A DNA stretch of 64,000 bases from Ascaris suum. Its lineage: Eukaryota > Nematoda > Chromadorea > Rhabditida > Ascarididae. A model generated the notes under the pieces. The model saw nothing but the letters and a program-made list of their open reading frames with translations. It was not told the DNA's origin and did no database searches. The stretch spans positions 9,022,336-9,086,335 of the forward strand of contig CM024174.1 in NCBI GenBank assembly GCA_013433145.1. The letters are read 5' to 3'. Each line of letters starts with the position of its first letter. Within the stretch, counting starts at the first letter, position 1. The translations under genes were made by a program, and so were the position numbers. Shown here in pieces: positions 1-11,841 of this stretch.

Positions 1-134
1 ATTGCGACCACATAGAAAAGCGAACACCGAAGAACAATCGACGGATTCCACCGCTGGCAAGTTTATACTCAAGATGAAAATGCGATACGATATTTAGAAG
101 ATTCGCGACGCTGTTATACAAGAATTATATGTCC

Positions 135-230
135 AGCGGTACCACTAAATCGTATATTGCGCGAGAGCACTTGGTACGCTTCTCGAACGGTTTTATGACC
201 CGATTTGTGTAAAATGCGTGCAAAGGTTTC
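135..230 (-). pseudogene. Possible degraded continuation of the CK1-like kinase
   Basis: In the minus strand downstream of the kinase exon ending at 435, one frame reads REAYQVLSRNIRFSGTAG. This faintly recalls the segment around RFRGT that follows the DFG motif in CK1 kinases. The frame closes soon after and the stretch between 435 and 230 has stops in all frames near where the HRD-to-DFG segment should lie. Either the true next exon is outside the window and this is chance, or the gene is decaying. I favour the former. Confidence 0.12.
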
Positions 231-434
231 ATCTTTATTTAAGCGCCTTTAAATTCTTTCGATGTGATGAATGAGTACGAGGCTTAGGCACGTCGTATTA
301 ACAAAATCTACAAAACTGGCTTCACTGACTTAAAACCTTCAGATATATAGACACAACATACATGTGTGCTTTTGCATTTGCCATACGTGCATTAATTTGC
401 AAAAGTTAGGTTAATAGAGAAGAGTAAGTCGTAC

Positions 435-2952
435 CTGTGGATGAATCCAATATCATGAATGGCTTTAAGCGCATTGCAACATTGTTTGCTGACCCTTGTC
501 ACGGTAGCAACGCTTAGACGATGTTTTCTTTGTTGCCGCCGTAATTCGCTTAGATTCTCGCCAAGTAGCTCCATTACAATATAATTAAAATTTCGGAAGC
601 TTCCACAAGCAAACTAAAACAGATTCTTTGTTTTTAATTGAGCTTGTACCCCATACGCCACGATGCTTTAGCTTCACGGGCACTGCTTAAGTTGCTTAGG
701 CTGTATTGCTTGGTTGGCATTGGTTCGTTTTGAAAAAGATGTCCTGCAAAGCTTCATATATGCGTCACAACAACGACATCCTAAAGAAGAAAAGCACTTC
801 TTATTGGCTGCAATTTGGATGAAATGTTTGCAGACAATCATGATTGCGTCCTAATAGCTGTATTCCACCTAGGCTTAAATAGGCTCAAATTCCTGTAGGC
901 TTAAAGAAGGAAGTTTTAAGTACGATGAATGCGGTACACCTGAATGAACGTAGACGGTAGTTTTGAATGCATATCTCTCTTTATTTGATAACAGTGGTCG
1001 CCCTTGTGAAAAGAATTGGACAATAAAGTGATTACTCTATGAGCCCTGATTTCATCAGTGTTCTTGCTCTGGCGTCACTAAATGATGATTTTATTAAGGC
1101 AAATAAAAGTTTATGTAATTAAGCATAGCACTGGAATGAGAAAACTAACGAAATAAGGTATATGCGGCGTTCCTTGAAGAGCACTAAGAACTCTATATTC
1201 TAGGACCAGCCGTGCTGGCTCATGTCGCTCCGACTCAATTTTCATTGCGAGGGTAGCACCTGACCGCTGCAAGAAGACAGTCATTTTGCATTAAAAATGC
1301 GAATTCTAATACGCACTGTATATCTGCAAAATTGTTGCATCAAATCCATGTGTGCACTTTGCATTCTTATGTTTGTACATGCTTGTATGTCTGTGCATGT
1401 TCATGTCTTTGTACGTGTGTGCTTTGTGTTTACCTATATGCAGGCGTGTATCAAAATTTCGAACGTCTCATCATTTTATCTTTAAACGAATGGGAATAAA
1501 GGTGGCAACGGCATATGATTTCCAGTGATAGTATTGCAAATATTGCTTCCGAAACTTGGCATATACAATCCTTTTCCAATGCTTTTTTTCATGTCTGTGC
1601 ATAAGCAAAACGTGAATGGTCCCCAGATGGATTCTCTGCATCTTTGAACTCGATCTTTTTGGACTTCGTTAACAACTCTTCGATGGTCTTCAATGAGTAA
1701 TTGAAGTGTTTTCTGCGGACAATCGTTCGATGGACGGCTTCTCAAAGGTCAACAGAAGCAATCCCGATTTCGTCATGCTAATTACTTTGCAGATTAGTGA
1801 GCTCTGAAATTGTGCTTGTCCGTTTAGGAGAAAACGGTCGTGAATCGCGTTCACAAAAAAACAAATAAATCAGAAGCAGCACGAGGCAAAAGATCCACCT
1901 TATTTACATGCCTAAATTGCTCAATGTGAGGCGATTGAGAAAACACTACAATATAAACAAATTGTTTTTACTACATCAATATAGATTTCTTAACGTAACG
2001 TCTACGTTACTCGTTTCCTCAAGTCACTCACAGTCCTATATCTAACATTTATAAAGATGGACAGGTTAATATATTTATTTCAACTTCAAGAAAGTATTTG
2101 ATTCATCTCATCTAGTAAACCTTCAGATGTGTGGTATCGTTGGTCACTGCTTAAATGGCTCTTCAATTCCCACTGTACATATCAGCAAGCTGCAAGATAA
2201 GTAGATGGACATGCAATTTCAGTCATGTATATAGTGCGGTTCCTCAAGACTCCTTTCCAAATCCACTTCTATTCTTGATACTTTTAAACGGCTTGTCTGA
2301 ATACCTTCTTTCTAATCTAAGATATTTTCTTTTTTTTGTGGAAAATATCAAAGTCTTCATTGTCAGAAATAGCCTTCAGGAAATCTTTGACCCAATTAAT
2401 GAGTGGCCGCATAATAGCACAACATATGCAACTCAATTTTGCTTTGGGTATCACAGTTATTACCACCTTGTTCTGTTTAATAGTGGAACCCTTACATTCT
2501 CATTTTCTTCAAAGAATTTAGATGCTACAATAGCGCCACTCTCACTTTTCATGAGCAGGTTAGAAGGGATCGAACGATAAGGTTCGTTCAATTTTGCGAG
2601 CATTCTCATCGAGGACCCACTTTTCTTAGAAAATTGTTCACATTTATGCGGCCTATTCTACAGTAGGATACCTCAAAACGTTCCTATACCATGCGAAAAA
2701 TTGCACTCTCGAATCACCTTCAATTACCTCTTAATCATAAAATATCCATCGCCTCGGGCATCAGAGCGAAAATATCTGGTGAAGCATTCTATGGTACATT
2801 TAAGGCGGATATCAAATCACTAGATTGTGCACAACCTCATCGACCACCGAGTAGACTTGTCCGAAGCCACCGCCACCGACCATCTTATCGACTCTATATT
2901 TCCCGCATACAACGCATCCTATTTCCAAATACGGCGGTGCATTTCTCCCAAA
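435..2952 (-). CDS. Casein kinase 1/TTBK-like protein kinase, partial (exons 2836-2952, 1150-1266, 435-613)
   Basis: Three minus-strand exons read as the N-terminal part of a CK1-superfamily kinase domain. Exon 2836-2952 (39 codons) has the lead-in LEIGCVVCGKYRV and the ATP-binding glycine loop VGGGGFGQVYSV. Exon 1150-1266 (39 codons) has the ATP-anchoring lysine in LAMKIES and the helix-C glutamate in LVLEYRVLSALQG. Exon 435-613 has the hinge FNYIVMELLGENLSELRR and ends in GFIHR, the start of the catalytic HRD motif. Acceptors are CTCAG, TTGCAG and TTTTAG; donors are GTTGTG, GTTAGT and GTACGA. Phases match (0, 0, then 2). Family knowledge: TTBK-like CK1 kinases are Ser/Thr kinases and are strongly expanded in nematodes. 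The HRD aspartate, DFG motif and C-lobe are not found; they are probably beyond base 1. The start-codon exon was not identified. The kinase identity is strong; the subfamily is inferred. Confidence 0.85.
2070..2700 (+). mobile_element. Broken non-LTR retrotransposon reverse transcriptase (CR1/jockey-like relic)
   Basis: From 2070 one frame reads YFNFKKVFDSSHL, matching the RT block usually seen as DFxKAFDxVxH, followed by a GIVGHCLNG stretch like the GI-x-G-x-x-x-WL segment. After a frame change, the open frame 2155-2580 continues with VPQDSFPNPLLFLILLNGL, the counterpart of VPQGSxLGPLLFxxxxNDL. It then reads FVENIKVF where intact elements have FADDxK. Near 2640 a FTFMRPILQ stretch resembles the VRPILEY block. 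The catalytic aspartates are lost, and frameshifts and stops make it inactive. It lies in the intron between kinase exons 2836-2952 and 1150-1266, antisense to the kinase. No ends, poly-A tail or target-site duplication were identified. Confidence 0.75.
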
Positions 2953-3822
2953 CTGAGAATGCTGAAAAGTTCTGTTAGAAAAATATGCCGAGTGTGCATA
3001 CAGAACATTTCAGCATTAATAAATTAGTGTTCAGCGTCTCGTTCGTGGTTGACGGCGCAGTGTTTCGCGTCTACCGGCGCTTCCAACAATAATCGCTGAG
3101 GAAGACGAACGCATCATCTTATTTGAGAATTTTTTCGCAGTTTTTTAGTCGATTTCTTCCGATACTGGCAAGTTTTATGTGCGCAGAAGTCTACTAAATG
3201 AAGAACGTGATTTGGTTTAAGTCCACTTGAAGAAGAGCTCTATATCAGGCACGCTTTTTCTTCATGTGCAACTCAATCAGTCTTTTTTACGTGCTGCTTG
3301 AATGAGTACGAAACCTTCTGAACTTTACAGATTTCTATGGGAAAACAGTTTTTTTTAATTTTTACTATAAGAAAAATACTTTTGAATAACTTATACATCT
3401 GCGCGGGTCTTCAGATGTGCCCGAAGAAATATTCCTCTCTTTTCTCAGAACTGCACTGATAGTCTTAGCAAAGCGGTCAACCCTCGCAAATCTTATATTC
3501 GGCATATAGGAGAAATCACAATAAGATTAGGAGCCATCAATCGATTGAGTCATTGCTAGCACTGCTGTATGACTTTTTTTGCGCACTTTACTCATTTACT
3601 TGAAGATGTTGGTTAATATATCACAGCAACACAGCCAAAGTTTCCTCTGCACTTTTCGGCACTAAATTTTTTCCAGCAGAATATTTTTTCAACAGAACTT
3701 TGTTTTCGAAAGTGCGAGAAATTTGTGACTACGAACTAGAAACTAACCTCAGTGTTCTCAGGAGGCAGTGCTGTTGAATTTTCTGCCATTGAATTGTATA
3801 AGGAGCGATGATCGAAGTTATT
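2953..3822. other. No gene recognised
   Basis: A+T-rich sequence upstream of the first recognised kinase exon. The kinase start codon and 5' exon should lie in this direction on the minus strand, but no convincing ATG-plus-donor exon was seen. No repeat or RNA gene was recognised. Confidence 0.4.
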
Positions 3823-4017
3823 TTAGACCTGCAAATGGTGCGGCAATAGACAGTCACGCATTCCCAAAGGCGAGCGATGGTTATTCTCCGCACCACGTTT
3901 ATGTTTATTTAGAATTGCGCTGAAGAAGGATTCTGAAGGACGAGGTGATGTGCATTTCGTAGCGCGAATGTGCCAGATTCGGACTGAACGACCGAGATCA
4001 TGCGCTAGTGTTTTCAA
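3823..4017 (-). CDS. Possible exon or short ORF, function unknown
   Basis: A 64-codon minus-strand open frame beginning MKTLAHDLGRSVRIWHIRA with more G+C than its surroundings. It can be cut in phase 0 at CAG/GTCTAA (about 3829), which would be compatible with splicing to the kinase exon starting at 2952. The donor is weak and no family is recognised. It may be an upstream exon of the CK1-like kinase or simply a chance open frame. Confidence 0.2.
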   Translation of the reverse strand: MKTLAHDLGRSVRIWHIRATKCTSPRPSESFFSAILNKHKRGAENNHRSPLGMRDCLLPHHLQV

Positions 4018-7000
4018 GTTATCTCAACTCTCTGCAGTAGCATCGAGAAAAAGGAATCAGAACTGAAACTAAGCATATCATTAATGAAGTACTCCAAGCT
4101 CTACCTACAACACCTCCAACAGATAATGGCATTTCCTGGCTTCATGAGGGAAGTTACTTCCTGAGCAGTATCAAATCATTTCTCTTGTCATCAAAACGTC
4201 TTCTCCGCATTGTGATCTTATCGCTACTCTTCCTCTTATCTCTCGAACGGACGATTCATATGTGCGCAGCAGGCAATAACTGTCGCTAAAAACATCCTTT
4301 CGATTGTTTCCAGCGCTTGAAACTCATATCGCACATTCCCCTCTCATTCGACTTGCTGATCCTACTCCCGAATTTCACCGCTTCAGCACTTACTGCATTC
4401 AGAAATGGAGATGGCGTGTGATGTATCACTCTGAACCAATAATAATTCATGGTTGATTGCTACATCATAATTATTACTTGATAAAACAAAATCTCATAGA
4501 CGATAGGCGTCGATTACTGTGGACATAAATTGAAACGAAATTTCAACGTAACCCCGGTCGGCTGAAACTTGTATACGTCCTGGGAAACCGAGTGCTGAAG
4601 GCATCAAGCTCAACAACGACAGTGAAATGATGTCCACATGGGAACATGCAACGTCTACCTCTTATATAATCTTATCATTATGGTTTCTTCCCACTTTCAA
4701 TGCCATCCTTTTTAAGTGGTGCCCAACAATCTGCCACACCCGGTATCATGAGCATAACGATATGTCGCCCGAGATTATTGCTTCAGTGCTCGAAGTTCGT
4801 CAAGTTTCCACGCACTGTGCTTTCCTTCCGAGTCGGAACATATTTTTCAGCAACTATTTGAGTTCTAATGAAGTTACCATATTATTGCTGCTTCCTGATA
4901 GGGCTGCATAATGTGATAAAATAATGAAACTATTTATTGCAAGCCTCAATGAGCATATCAACGAAGCACTGCTGCATGGCAATGCGTGGAATCCGACTGG
5001 TCAAATATGACTGGCTTATCATTTTTCAGCTTTCAATTCTAGTCTGGAAATTCCACATGCAGTGTCCAATTTATAGAGCGGGATCGAAAAGCAAGAAATT
5101 CAAGCAGCTGTATCCCCCAGCAATTAAATTCAGTAGCAATAAGTGAATACTACAGGTTGTCGTTTATGTTGCGTCTTCTTCATCAGTATGGCAGGAAGTT
5201 CCGCACAACGTATGCATCACTAATGTTTTTTTTCAGCGCTGGAGATGTCGTTGTAAAGCCGAAACCTGCTTTCGTATGTGTGGATCGTAACTAGGAGCCA
5301 TTTTTGAAAGAATGTGGAACGAAATTTCAAATGTTCACAATCGCCTCATGCTTCAGCCATTAGCAAAAAATATTAGTAGAAGTTTTTGATTTGATTTTCC
5401 GGTTGCGACAATGAAGAGCATAACCTTCCAGCATAGCAAAACTATGCAGCTTTCGACGCTTCGGAGCGTATTGCATTCGAAATAGGAATGCTTATTGTGT
5501 GTATTGAAATCCTATACAAAAATTTGATCACATTTACGAACGTTCGCTCAGCAACGTTTTCTATAAGGGCGCTGTTTCGGAAGCACAACAGCTTCATGCA
5601 ATTGAGAAATCGAATTGCTTTCTTAACGCATTCTCTATACAATCATTTTCCATTCACTAAATTATCATTTTTATTCTGTGTAACGTATACACTGATATTC
5701 AGTAATGAACGCAATCGAGCAGTCGGAAAGAAACGAAGAAACCTGTAATTGAGATGGTAAAAAGCGGTAAGCACGCAACCACACGCCGGCCAAAAAAACC
5801 TGGAAATATTTGTAACCAGTTTAGATTATAAGTAATAGCTTTGATATGGATAGGATTTTTTGCATATCACAGTAAACTGTGTTCCATATTCTTAAATGCA
5901 GAAGATGTGCCTATTAGGCCATTTGCATGTCTCTCAAATATTTTCACGAACTCATCTCTTGCTTCATTTTATTCGAATTTATTTATTCGTTTCATTTTAA
6001 TTTATTCAACTCCGTTCAATTTCAATATTTTTAATGAATTCTGGGCGAATTTTCGTTCAAGAATTGCGTTTTACATAGATGTTACCATTAGCATGTATCA
6101 CTATCAGCTGAACCTATAAGTCACAAGTTTTATCGGTTAGCTCTGATACATAATTGTGACTCCCCAATCGATCTTCCAATATTAATGTCATAAACTTTGT
6201 TGACTAAATTTCCAATATTCCGGTTCTGTTCCGGTGTCTAAACTATTTATACTACGCGTTTGACGATCTGAAAAACGAGAATTCATTATTTGGCGCTAGT
6301 CTGAACACTCCAAAATGACAAGTACTAACGAAGACTACAGCTGAAGAAGCATATCATCCCATCGACTTTATGAAACTCTAGCAGAATTTTTCGAAACTTA
6401 TGGGTCATTTTTGACGACACTTCGTGGAAATATTTGTAATATTGTAAGAAATATTCATTAGGTCAGGATCTGCATTTTTCATATTATGGGTGTCCTGAAT
6501 TCTCTCAGTGGAAAGTTTCGCAGTTCATTTTTTCCGTTATCAGTATTTCGTGTGTTTCTGTTCTTTCTCTCTCCCACTTTCGGAATTACATTTTGTAGGC
6601 TATAATCGCTTTCGTTTTGCGTTTTATTCTATAGCGCTGCCGGAAAAAAAATGCTAGCATGAATCCAAGGACAACAAAGTCATTCGAGGAACAGCAGAGT
6701 GACCCACACACTTAGATACTCAATACGGCTTTTAATGTCCCAAATGCTTATGTTCTGGTACTTTAGCTGTAGATTATACAGTTCATTAGCGTCATAATGG
6801 CTAAAAGTGTAGGAAACATTGGGTCTTGCAGAGTTTTTAATGATTTGACCAGAGCTTTTCGACACCTGCGTTGAAACAGCAAAAATGTTGGCCCTTGAAT
6901 TGTTTTTTAAGCGTTTTTTTAAAGACGTCAAAAAATTTGCTTCACGAAGATTTCGGTATTTTGGTGCAGAGCTTGCTCAATGTTTAATTGCTCACCTTTT

Positions 7001-7106
7001 TGCAATATAATAGAGTAAATATAAAATAATTTATGGAGGGGAATGTGACAGTATGTGCTCACTCAAAACCTAAAAATGCGCTCTTTCTTAGCATCGAACT
7101 ATTCCA
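4018..7106. other. No gene recognised
   Basis: About 3 kb of A+T-rich sequence with only short open frames of biased, hydrophobic or low-complexity composition and no paired splice signals that I would defend. No tandem repeat, RNA gene or transposon domain was recognised. Confidence 0.4.
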
Positions 7107-7466
7107 CTATTGCCTCAATAAGTGCAGCAGAGTTTTCGCGGACCACTTCCAACCATAATCGGCAAGGCGCCCTTGCTCACCATGTCCAAACAACACCTCT
7201 ATCAAAACATCCGTTCTGATTTTTTCTCTTCCTCTCTTGGTGGGGAAATCGGCGAATGAATTAGTCACCATAGCAGTTGACTTAATGGATACGAAGTCTT
7301 CATCGAGGTATGAACTAATTTCATCCTTTGGAGTGGAAGCCAAACGAGGAGTGTGAGAAGACCTGTGAATCATCGATTTCGAGAAGGCATTAAGAACGGA
7401 CCGTTCTACTTGACATACCTCACAATCAACGTTTAGCAGTGAAGATGCATGCAGCTTTCGTAAAAA
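7107..7466 (-). CDS. Terminal exon of an unrecognised protein
   Basis: The minus-strand frame is open for 119 codons from a TTTCAG acceptor (exon start 7466, phase 0, first residues FLRKLHASSLL) to a TAG at 7107. The residue mix looks coding: a Cys pair in VDCEVCQVE, an acidic segment KDEISSYLDEDFVSIK, then a basic stretch FPTKRGREKIRTD, ending GWKWSAKTLLHLLRQ. The frame also stays open upstream of the acceptor to 7547, so the start could be a little further out. An internal GTATGT at about 7429 could act as an alternative donor. Upstream exons were not found in the next kilobase. No family was recognised and no role is proposed. Confidence 0.5.
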   Translation of the reverse strand, partial: FLRKLHASSLLNVDCEVCQVERSVLNAFSKSMIHRSSHTPRLASTPKDEISSYLDEDFVSIKSTAMVTNSFADFPTKRGREKIRTDVLIEVLFGHGEQGRLADYGWKWSAKTLLHLLRQ

Positions 7467-7547
7467 CTGAAATTCACTCCAGTTCGTCCCGATATTCAGA
7501 AGTACGATGCAGTTATACCTAGCAAAATTTCCAAAAAACATCATCAC

Positions 7548-8712
7548 AATTATATTCCCTTATGTTAGTTATCAGTATTTCTGAAGCATACGTTGCCATT
7601 CTATGCATTAGTGCAGATGGCCATGGAGATGAAATATTTCTCAAAAAGTTTAATAAGCTTTTCTTATGTAACGTCTCAAGCAGCTTTGAATCATATGTAT
7701 CCTCTAGCTGTCCTCAAACTCTCTCGAACCCAAAGTTATGTAGGTAGATCTAGCATGCTTTCTATATTTGGAGCACACGAGCAACTCAGGCAGTAACAGC
7801 TGATCAGACAAGCAACGAGCGGCACCCCTGTTGCGTACATTCCATACCGACGACAAGCGATATCTTTGATCTGCTCCGTTCGTTCAGCATCCTCATATCC
7901 GCCTATTCGGTAGAGAAGTAGAAGAGATTCGGTAGAGAAGGGGGAACTGTCGTGTCCACGTTGAGGTCACATTTCGCGTTTTTTAAATTTGTCCACAATA
8001 AGATTGCAATAGCTACTCAAAGCCCTTTCCTTCCCCTCCTCTCTTCAATGCACCCCATGCCTAACCACGAAGTGAAGATGTAAGGAGAGGGAGATGGAGG
8101 CGAGCCTCGCTTGTTTTATGGGCGTCACATCCAGAGCTAAGTTGTGTACGCTGGCTAAATCAGTCTGCACTGCGGACCACTGGTTTTTCTAACCTCCCCC
8201 CCCCCCCCCCCATCCCTCCAGGATCTACTGTCCCACCTTTCGCCAACGTTTCTCAGTGCCCTTGAAGGATTCGCTGTTGCAGAAGACGTATCTTACTGAA
8301 GCATCCTTCAGCTCAAAATGAGTCGGCGCGGCTTCAAGTCCGCGTTAGAGCGAGCAAAACGGCTAGAGAGATAAGATATGCAGATAAAAAACTTTGAATC
8401 AGCTTGAGTTTTTCTCAGTGAGAGTCCTTTTCGAAGTTTCATCACTTAAATTTTTTTTATGCCTTTGGCTTCCTATACAACCGAGTGGTCTCATACACAA
8501 AATCCGAGACGCTTATATCAGCTATCCTGAACCGTAACCTCGTCTGCTGACGTCATTTTATATTAGAGAAAGTTGTTCGCTTCACATCAGATATCATAAG
8601 TTGGCATATAGTCTTCTCGACTTCGTCCAGTTGTCGAAATATGGCCACCGTAAACCATAATATGATCAGTAGGTCAGTTAGACGAAAGCCAATGAGTGCT
8701 AAGACTTTGGCC
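7548..8712. other. Intergenic or intronic, with a 16-base C run
   Basis: No gene recognised. It contains an uninterrupted run of 16 C at 8196-8211 inside a locally G+C-rich, purine/pyrimidine-skewed stretch (about 8020-8330). The minus-strand frame 8553-8777 overlaps the terminal exon described at 8713-8794 in another frame and is treated as its shadow. Confidence 0.5.
8196..8211 (+). repeat. Poly-C tract, 16 C (G run on the minus strand)
   Basis: Sixteen consecutive C bases in an otherwise A+T-rich region. Runs of this length can form G-quadruplexes on the complementary strand and are length-unstable. Confidence 0.95.
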
Positions 8713-9723
8713 CTAATTCCGTTCGGATATTGGCCTATCCGACACAAATGTCTTACGATATGCCCCTCCCTCCTCATTCTTTCGATGAAAAAACCTGGAA
8801 AAATTTAATTACAGAATCCTGCATCAAAATTCCATATTCAAATGCACCAATTTAAATGAGGACATTTACTTTTGGCATTTATATTTGTCGCCAACTTTAC
8901 AGAATTGTTAGTATGTTCCAAACAATGAATGCTTACCTACTTTCATCCCTTCTCCCTCCCCTAAGGCGCTCATCGAAGCCAACAAAATTGAAGGTGAAAA
9001 ACTGTGGAACAGTCCCAGTTGCTAAGGAAAAATGCGATGGTTGCAGAAGAAATGATGCGAAAAGAGAAAAGTGACGGAAGTAGAAGTCTGCAAAAGGATG
9101 GAATGTTTACCTTTACCCAATGTCAAAAACGGTAACGTTATGCGTTTGTAATGGACATTACTCTATGTTCTTTGGAAATGAATTGATGAATACAATACTG
9201 CCGAAGGAAGGCATGCGAAATGAAGATTCCCTTCTGTTCCAGTCACCGCTTCAACTATGATCTCTTTTCCCGTCGATTGCGCTTTCGATGTTTTGCGCCA
9301 AATTGGCATTCATAACATCAATTTCTGCTGAATGTCAGTTTGGTGAATGGTTAATAATAGGCACTAAACTTCACAATTTGCAATTGTAGACATGCTCAAC
9401 GTTATTGCTAAAACAACTTAAGCGGCGTGTCCAAGCGAACACACGTTATTCGACACTTAGCCATGGAGAGGAGTAGATGCTAAATCCCGCTGTTTTCCGT
9501 ATCCTTGGAGGAGATGCCACGGAGGACAACATTGCTTCAAGCAATGAAGTGCAAATCTCTCAGATTGGCATGTTATGAGATAGGCGAACATTTTTTAAAT
9601 TTTATTTGGAATTGTCGCTTTCATATGCATAGGCGAATGAAGAACTCACTCTAAGGAGTGAATGACAACATCGGCAAAAATATCGTTTCGTCACAAATGT
9701 GGACCCGTCAACGAACAGACAAT
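8713..9723 (-). CDS. C-terminal exons of an unrecognised basic protein (9650-9723, 8937-9001, 8713-8794)
   Basis: Three minus-strand exons join in compatible phases. Exon 9650-9723 (enters with 2 bases, ends phase 0 at GTGAGT) reads CLFVDGSTFVTKRYFCRCC and then HSLLR. Exon 8937-9001 (acceptor TTCCACAG, donor GTAAGC, phase 0 to 2) reads FFTFNFVGFDERLRGGRRD. Exon 8713-8794 (acceptor TTTTTCCAG) reads FFHRKNEEGGAYRKTFVSD and ends SERN before TAG. Matching phases and good donors support a real gene end. The first of the three has the weakest acceptor (CCTGAG). The protein part is rich in Arg and Phe, with a small Cys cluster in the first exon. No family recognised; upstream exons are not identified. 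Confidence 0.45.
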
Positions 9724-11841
9724 CTCAGGTAATAGCACTTTGAAATCTGATCATATGGCACATAATCCGAAGTGCATTTATACGGCGTCAATGCAAACGC
9801 CTTCCATTCATCGATTCATACGTCAGTTCATCGCGAAAGACGCTAATGAGATTCGATCGTAGCGAATAGCGACAAGCTCTTTTTCAATACACAATATAAC
9901 CACAACAACAAAATGATAAATAAGTGAGGGAAAACGAAACGAATGAAAGCGACGTTACATGAATGAATTGTCCTATAAAAAGATCTAAAGACGTATTACC
10001 CCAAGGATGGTATTGAATTTGATCGGTATCAAATTTGGGTGATGTTGAAAGCTCAGTAATTTAGTGAAGTTGGAGATGAAAAAAAGCATCAGAATCGCTT
10101 AAAACACTGAGATTCATGAAAATTTTCTGTGGGTCATAAATTGCTAAACATAACCGTAGCTGAAGCAACAAGATTTCAACTGATCATGGCATAGAAGCGC
10201 AAATGTGCAATACTGAAGATATGAAGACGGTTGCAAAACAAACTATAAATCGCTCTTGAAGTAATGCATTTACAGTGCTCATACTTAAGGAACCACGCGA
10301 ACTCCCTCACAATTTCTTCATTACGGAATGCACTGTTTGCACACAAAGCGATTCTCACGCTTCGGCACCTCCTTATCCTTATCACCTGTGTGTTTCTCCA
10401 GCGGTAATCACAACCCCTTACCTTATTCTACTGCCCATCGCACATACTCGAGCATTAATTGCAGCCATACAGCACTCCTTCCTCTTCTTCCATTCCCTCC
10501 GCCATTTCCTCTGCTCTCATGCACTTTTTCTGCTACATCCTAAAGTGACATTAGCGCTCGCTCCAACTTCTTCCCAGTATCCATACCTAAGTATCCAGTC
10601 TGAGGCCAATCCTGGAGCGTAATAAGAGAACAAAAGGACGGTCACCTATACAAGATGAGGTTTAGCACTTATTAAAGAGTTGCCTATCAGATAACAGAGA
10701 TCCGAGAATATCTTTCAGATTCCGCTTTTAGGCAATGCCATGCATCAATAAGGCCATGTGATAAATGGGAGTATTTGCTTTCCGATAACGTCACAACAAA
10801 CCGCTGAAATTCTCGAACAGTGTAAGAAATATCGTTATGAAGTACTTGTCATCTAAAAGACTTCCTTTTAGTGACAAAACTAAAAACAACTGTGTCATAG
10901 ACGTTTGAAACGCCCAATCAAGGAAGTTCCACTATATTTTGTTTCAAAGGTAGCAGCCGCTTCTGAAAGGCATCTCAACGAGGTATGGAGCGGTTTCGCT
11001 GACAGATTGCATACGATCACGGTTCACAATGCCGTTGTATTCACTTACTGTATTCAGTTACATAGGACTTCCGGATACAGGAGGAGCGGCCCAATTAAAC
11101 TAGGCACAGGAGTTGACGGGAAAATCAAAGAAGTTAATTTCTTTTTTCTAGAGGTCAGTTCTGGCATTATACTGTATTTTTTTCATCAAAACAGCAGAAC
11201 TCTTCAGACATCGAAAAATTCGCCGTGGATCTTTACAAAGTTGTTCCGGAATGAGGACAGGTTTTAATTCCATGAAGCTCTCCCGCCCTCCCCATTCCTC
11301 TAGCACACGAAGCCATTGTTGCGAGACACTTATGCATTAGAGTGGCAGAGGGGGGAGGGAGAGGGTTGAACGAGCAGCGACAAGACAGCAGCTCATTCAT
11401 ATTTCAAAACAATGAGGGAGAGGCACTATACAAGCTATACAAGGTTTTGTACTTTTGCGCCAAACAATTCCAGTAGGCATCACATGCAAATCGAGCAAAC
11501 TATGGGCCTCAGAGCAATAAGTTAACGAAGTCCTAATCCCCAGGAAGATAATCGGAGACCATCCATACTGCTTTCTTACTCCAAACGGGAAAAGAAGAAC
11601 GGCAGGAACTGGTTCCACTTTTGGCAACCATATTCGCCGCTAATTTCCGTCACTATCTCATCCAATCTAGGGACTGCAATATTCACACAAAAATCGCATG
11701 TGAGTAGTTCTGAGATGTTACCGACAAACTCCACCGTTAATAAAAGCGTCTCCTTATCTGAAAATGGCTATGTCATTTCCCTGCCCATAGAGAACATTCC
11801 TTGCCCATAGCAGTGGTACAAAATTTTGGAGGAAGGAATCG
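9724..11841. other. No gene confidently recognised
   Basis: About 2.1 kb. A plus-strand frame at 10905-11267 begins with a plausible stretch (KEVPLYFVSKVAAASERHL) but ends in low-complexity residues and has no splice support. On the minus strand at about 11625 an ATG frame starting MVAKSGTSSCRSSFPVW runs into GTAAGA and could be a first exon. Neither is supported well enough to annotate as a gene. Confidence 0.35.

Noticed and set aside
2691..3027. Plus-strand frames rich in Arg/His over the kinase region.
   Set aside because: They are the reverse-strand shadow of the kinase glycine-loop exon 2836-2952.
8553..8777. 74-codon minus-strand frame with a hydrophobic segment.
   Set aside because: It overlaps, in another frame, the terminal exon 8713-8794 that joins in phase to an upstream exon with a good donor; that reading was preferred.
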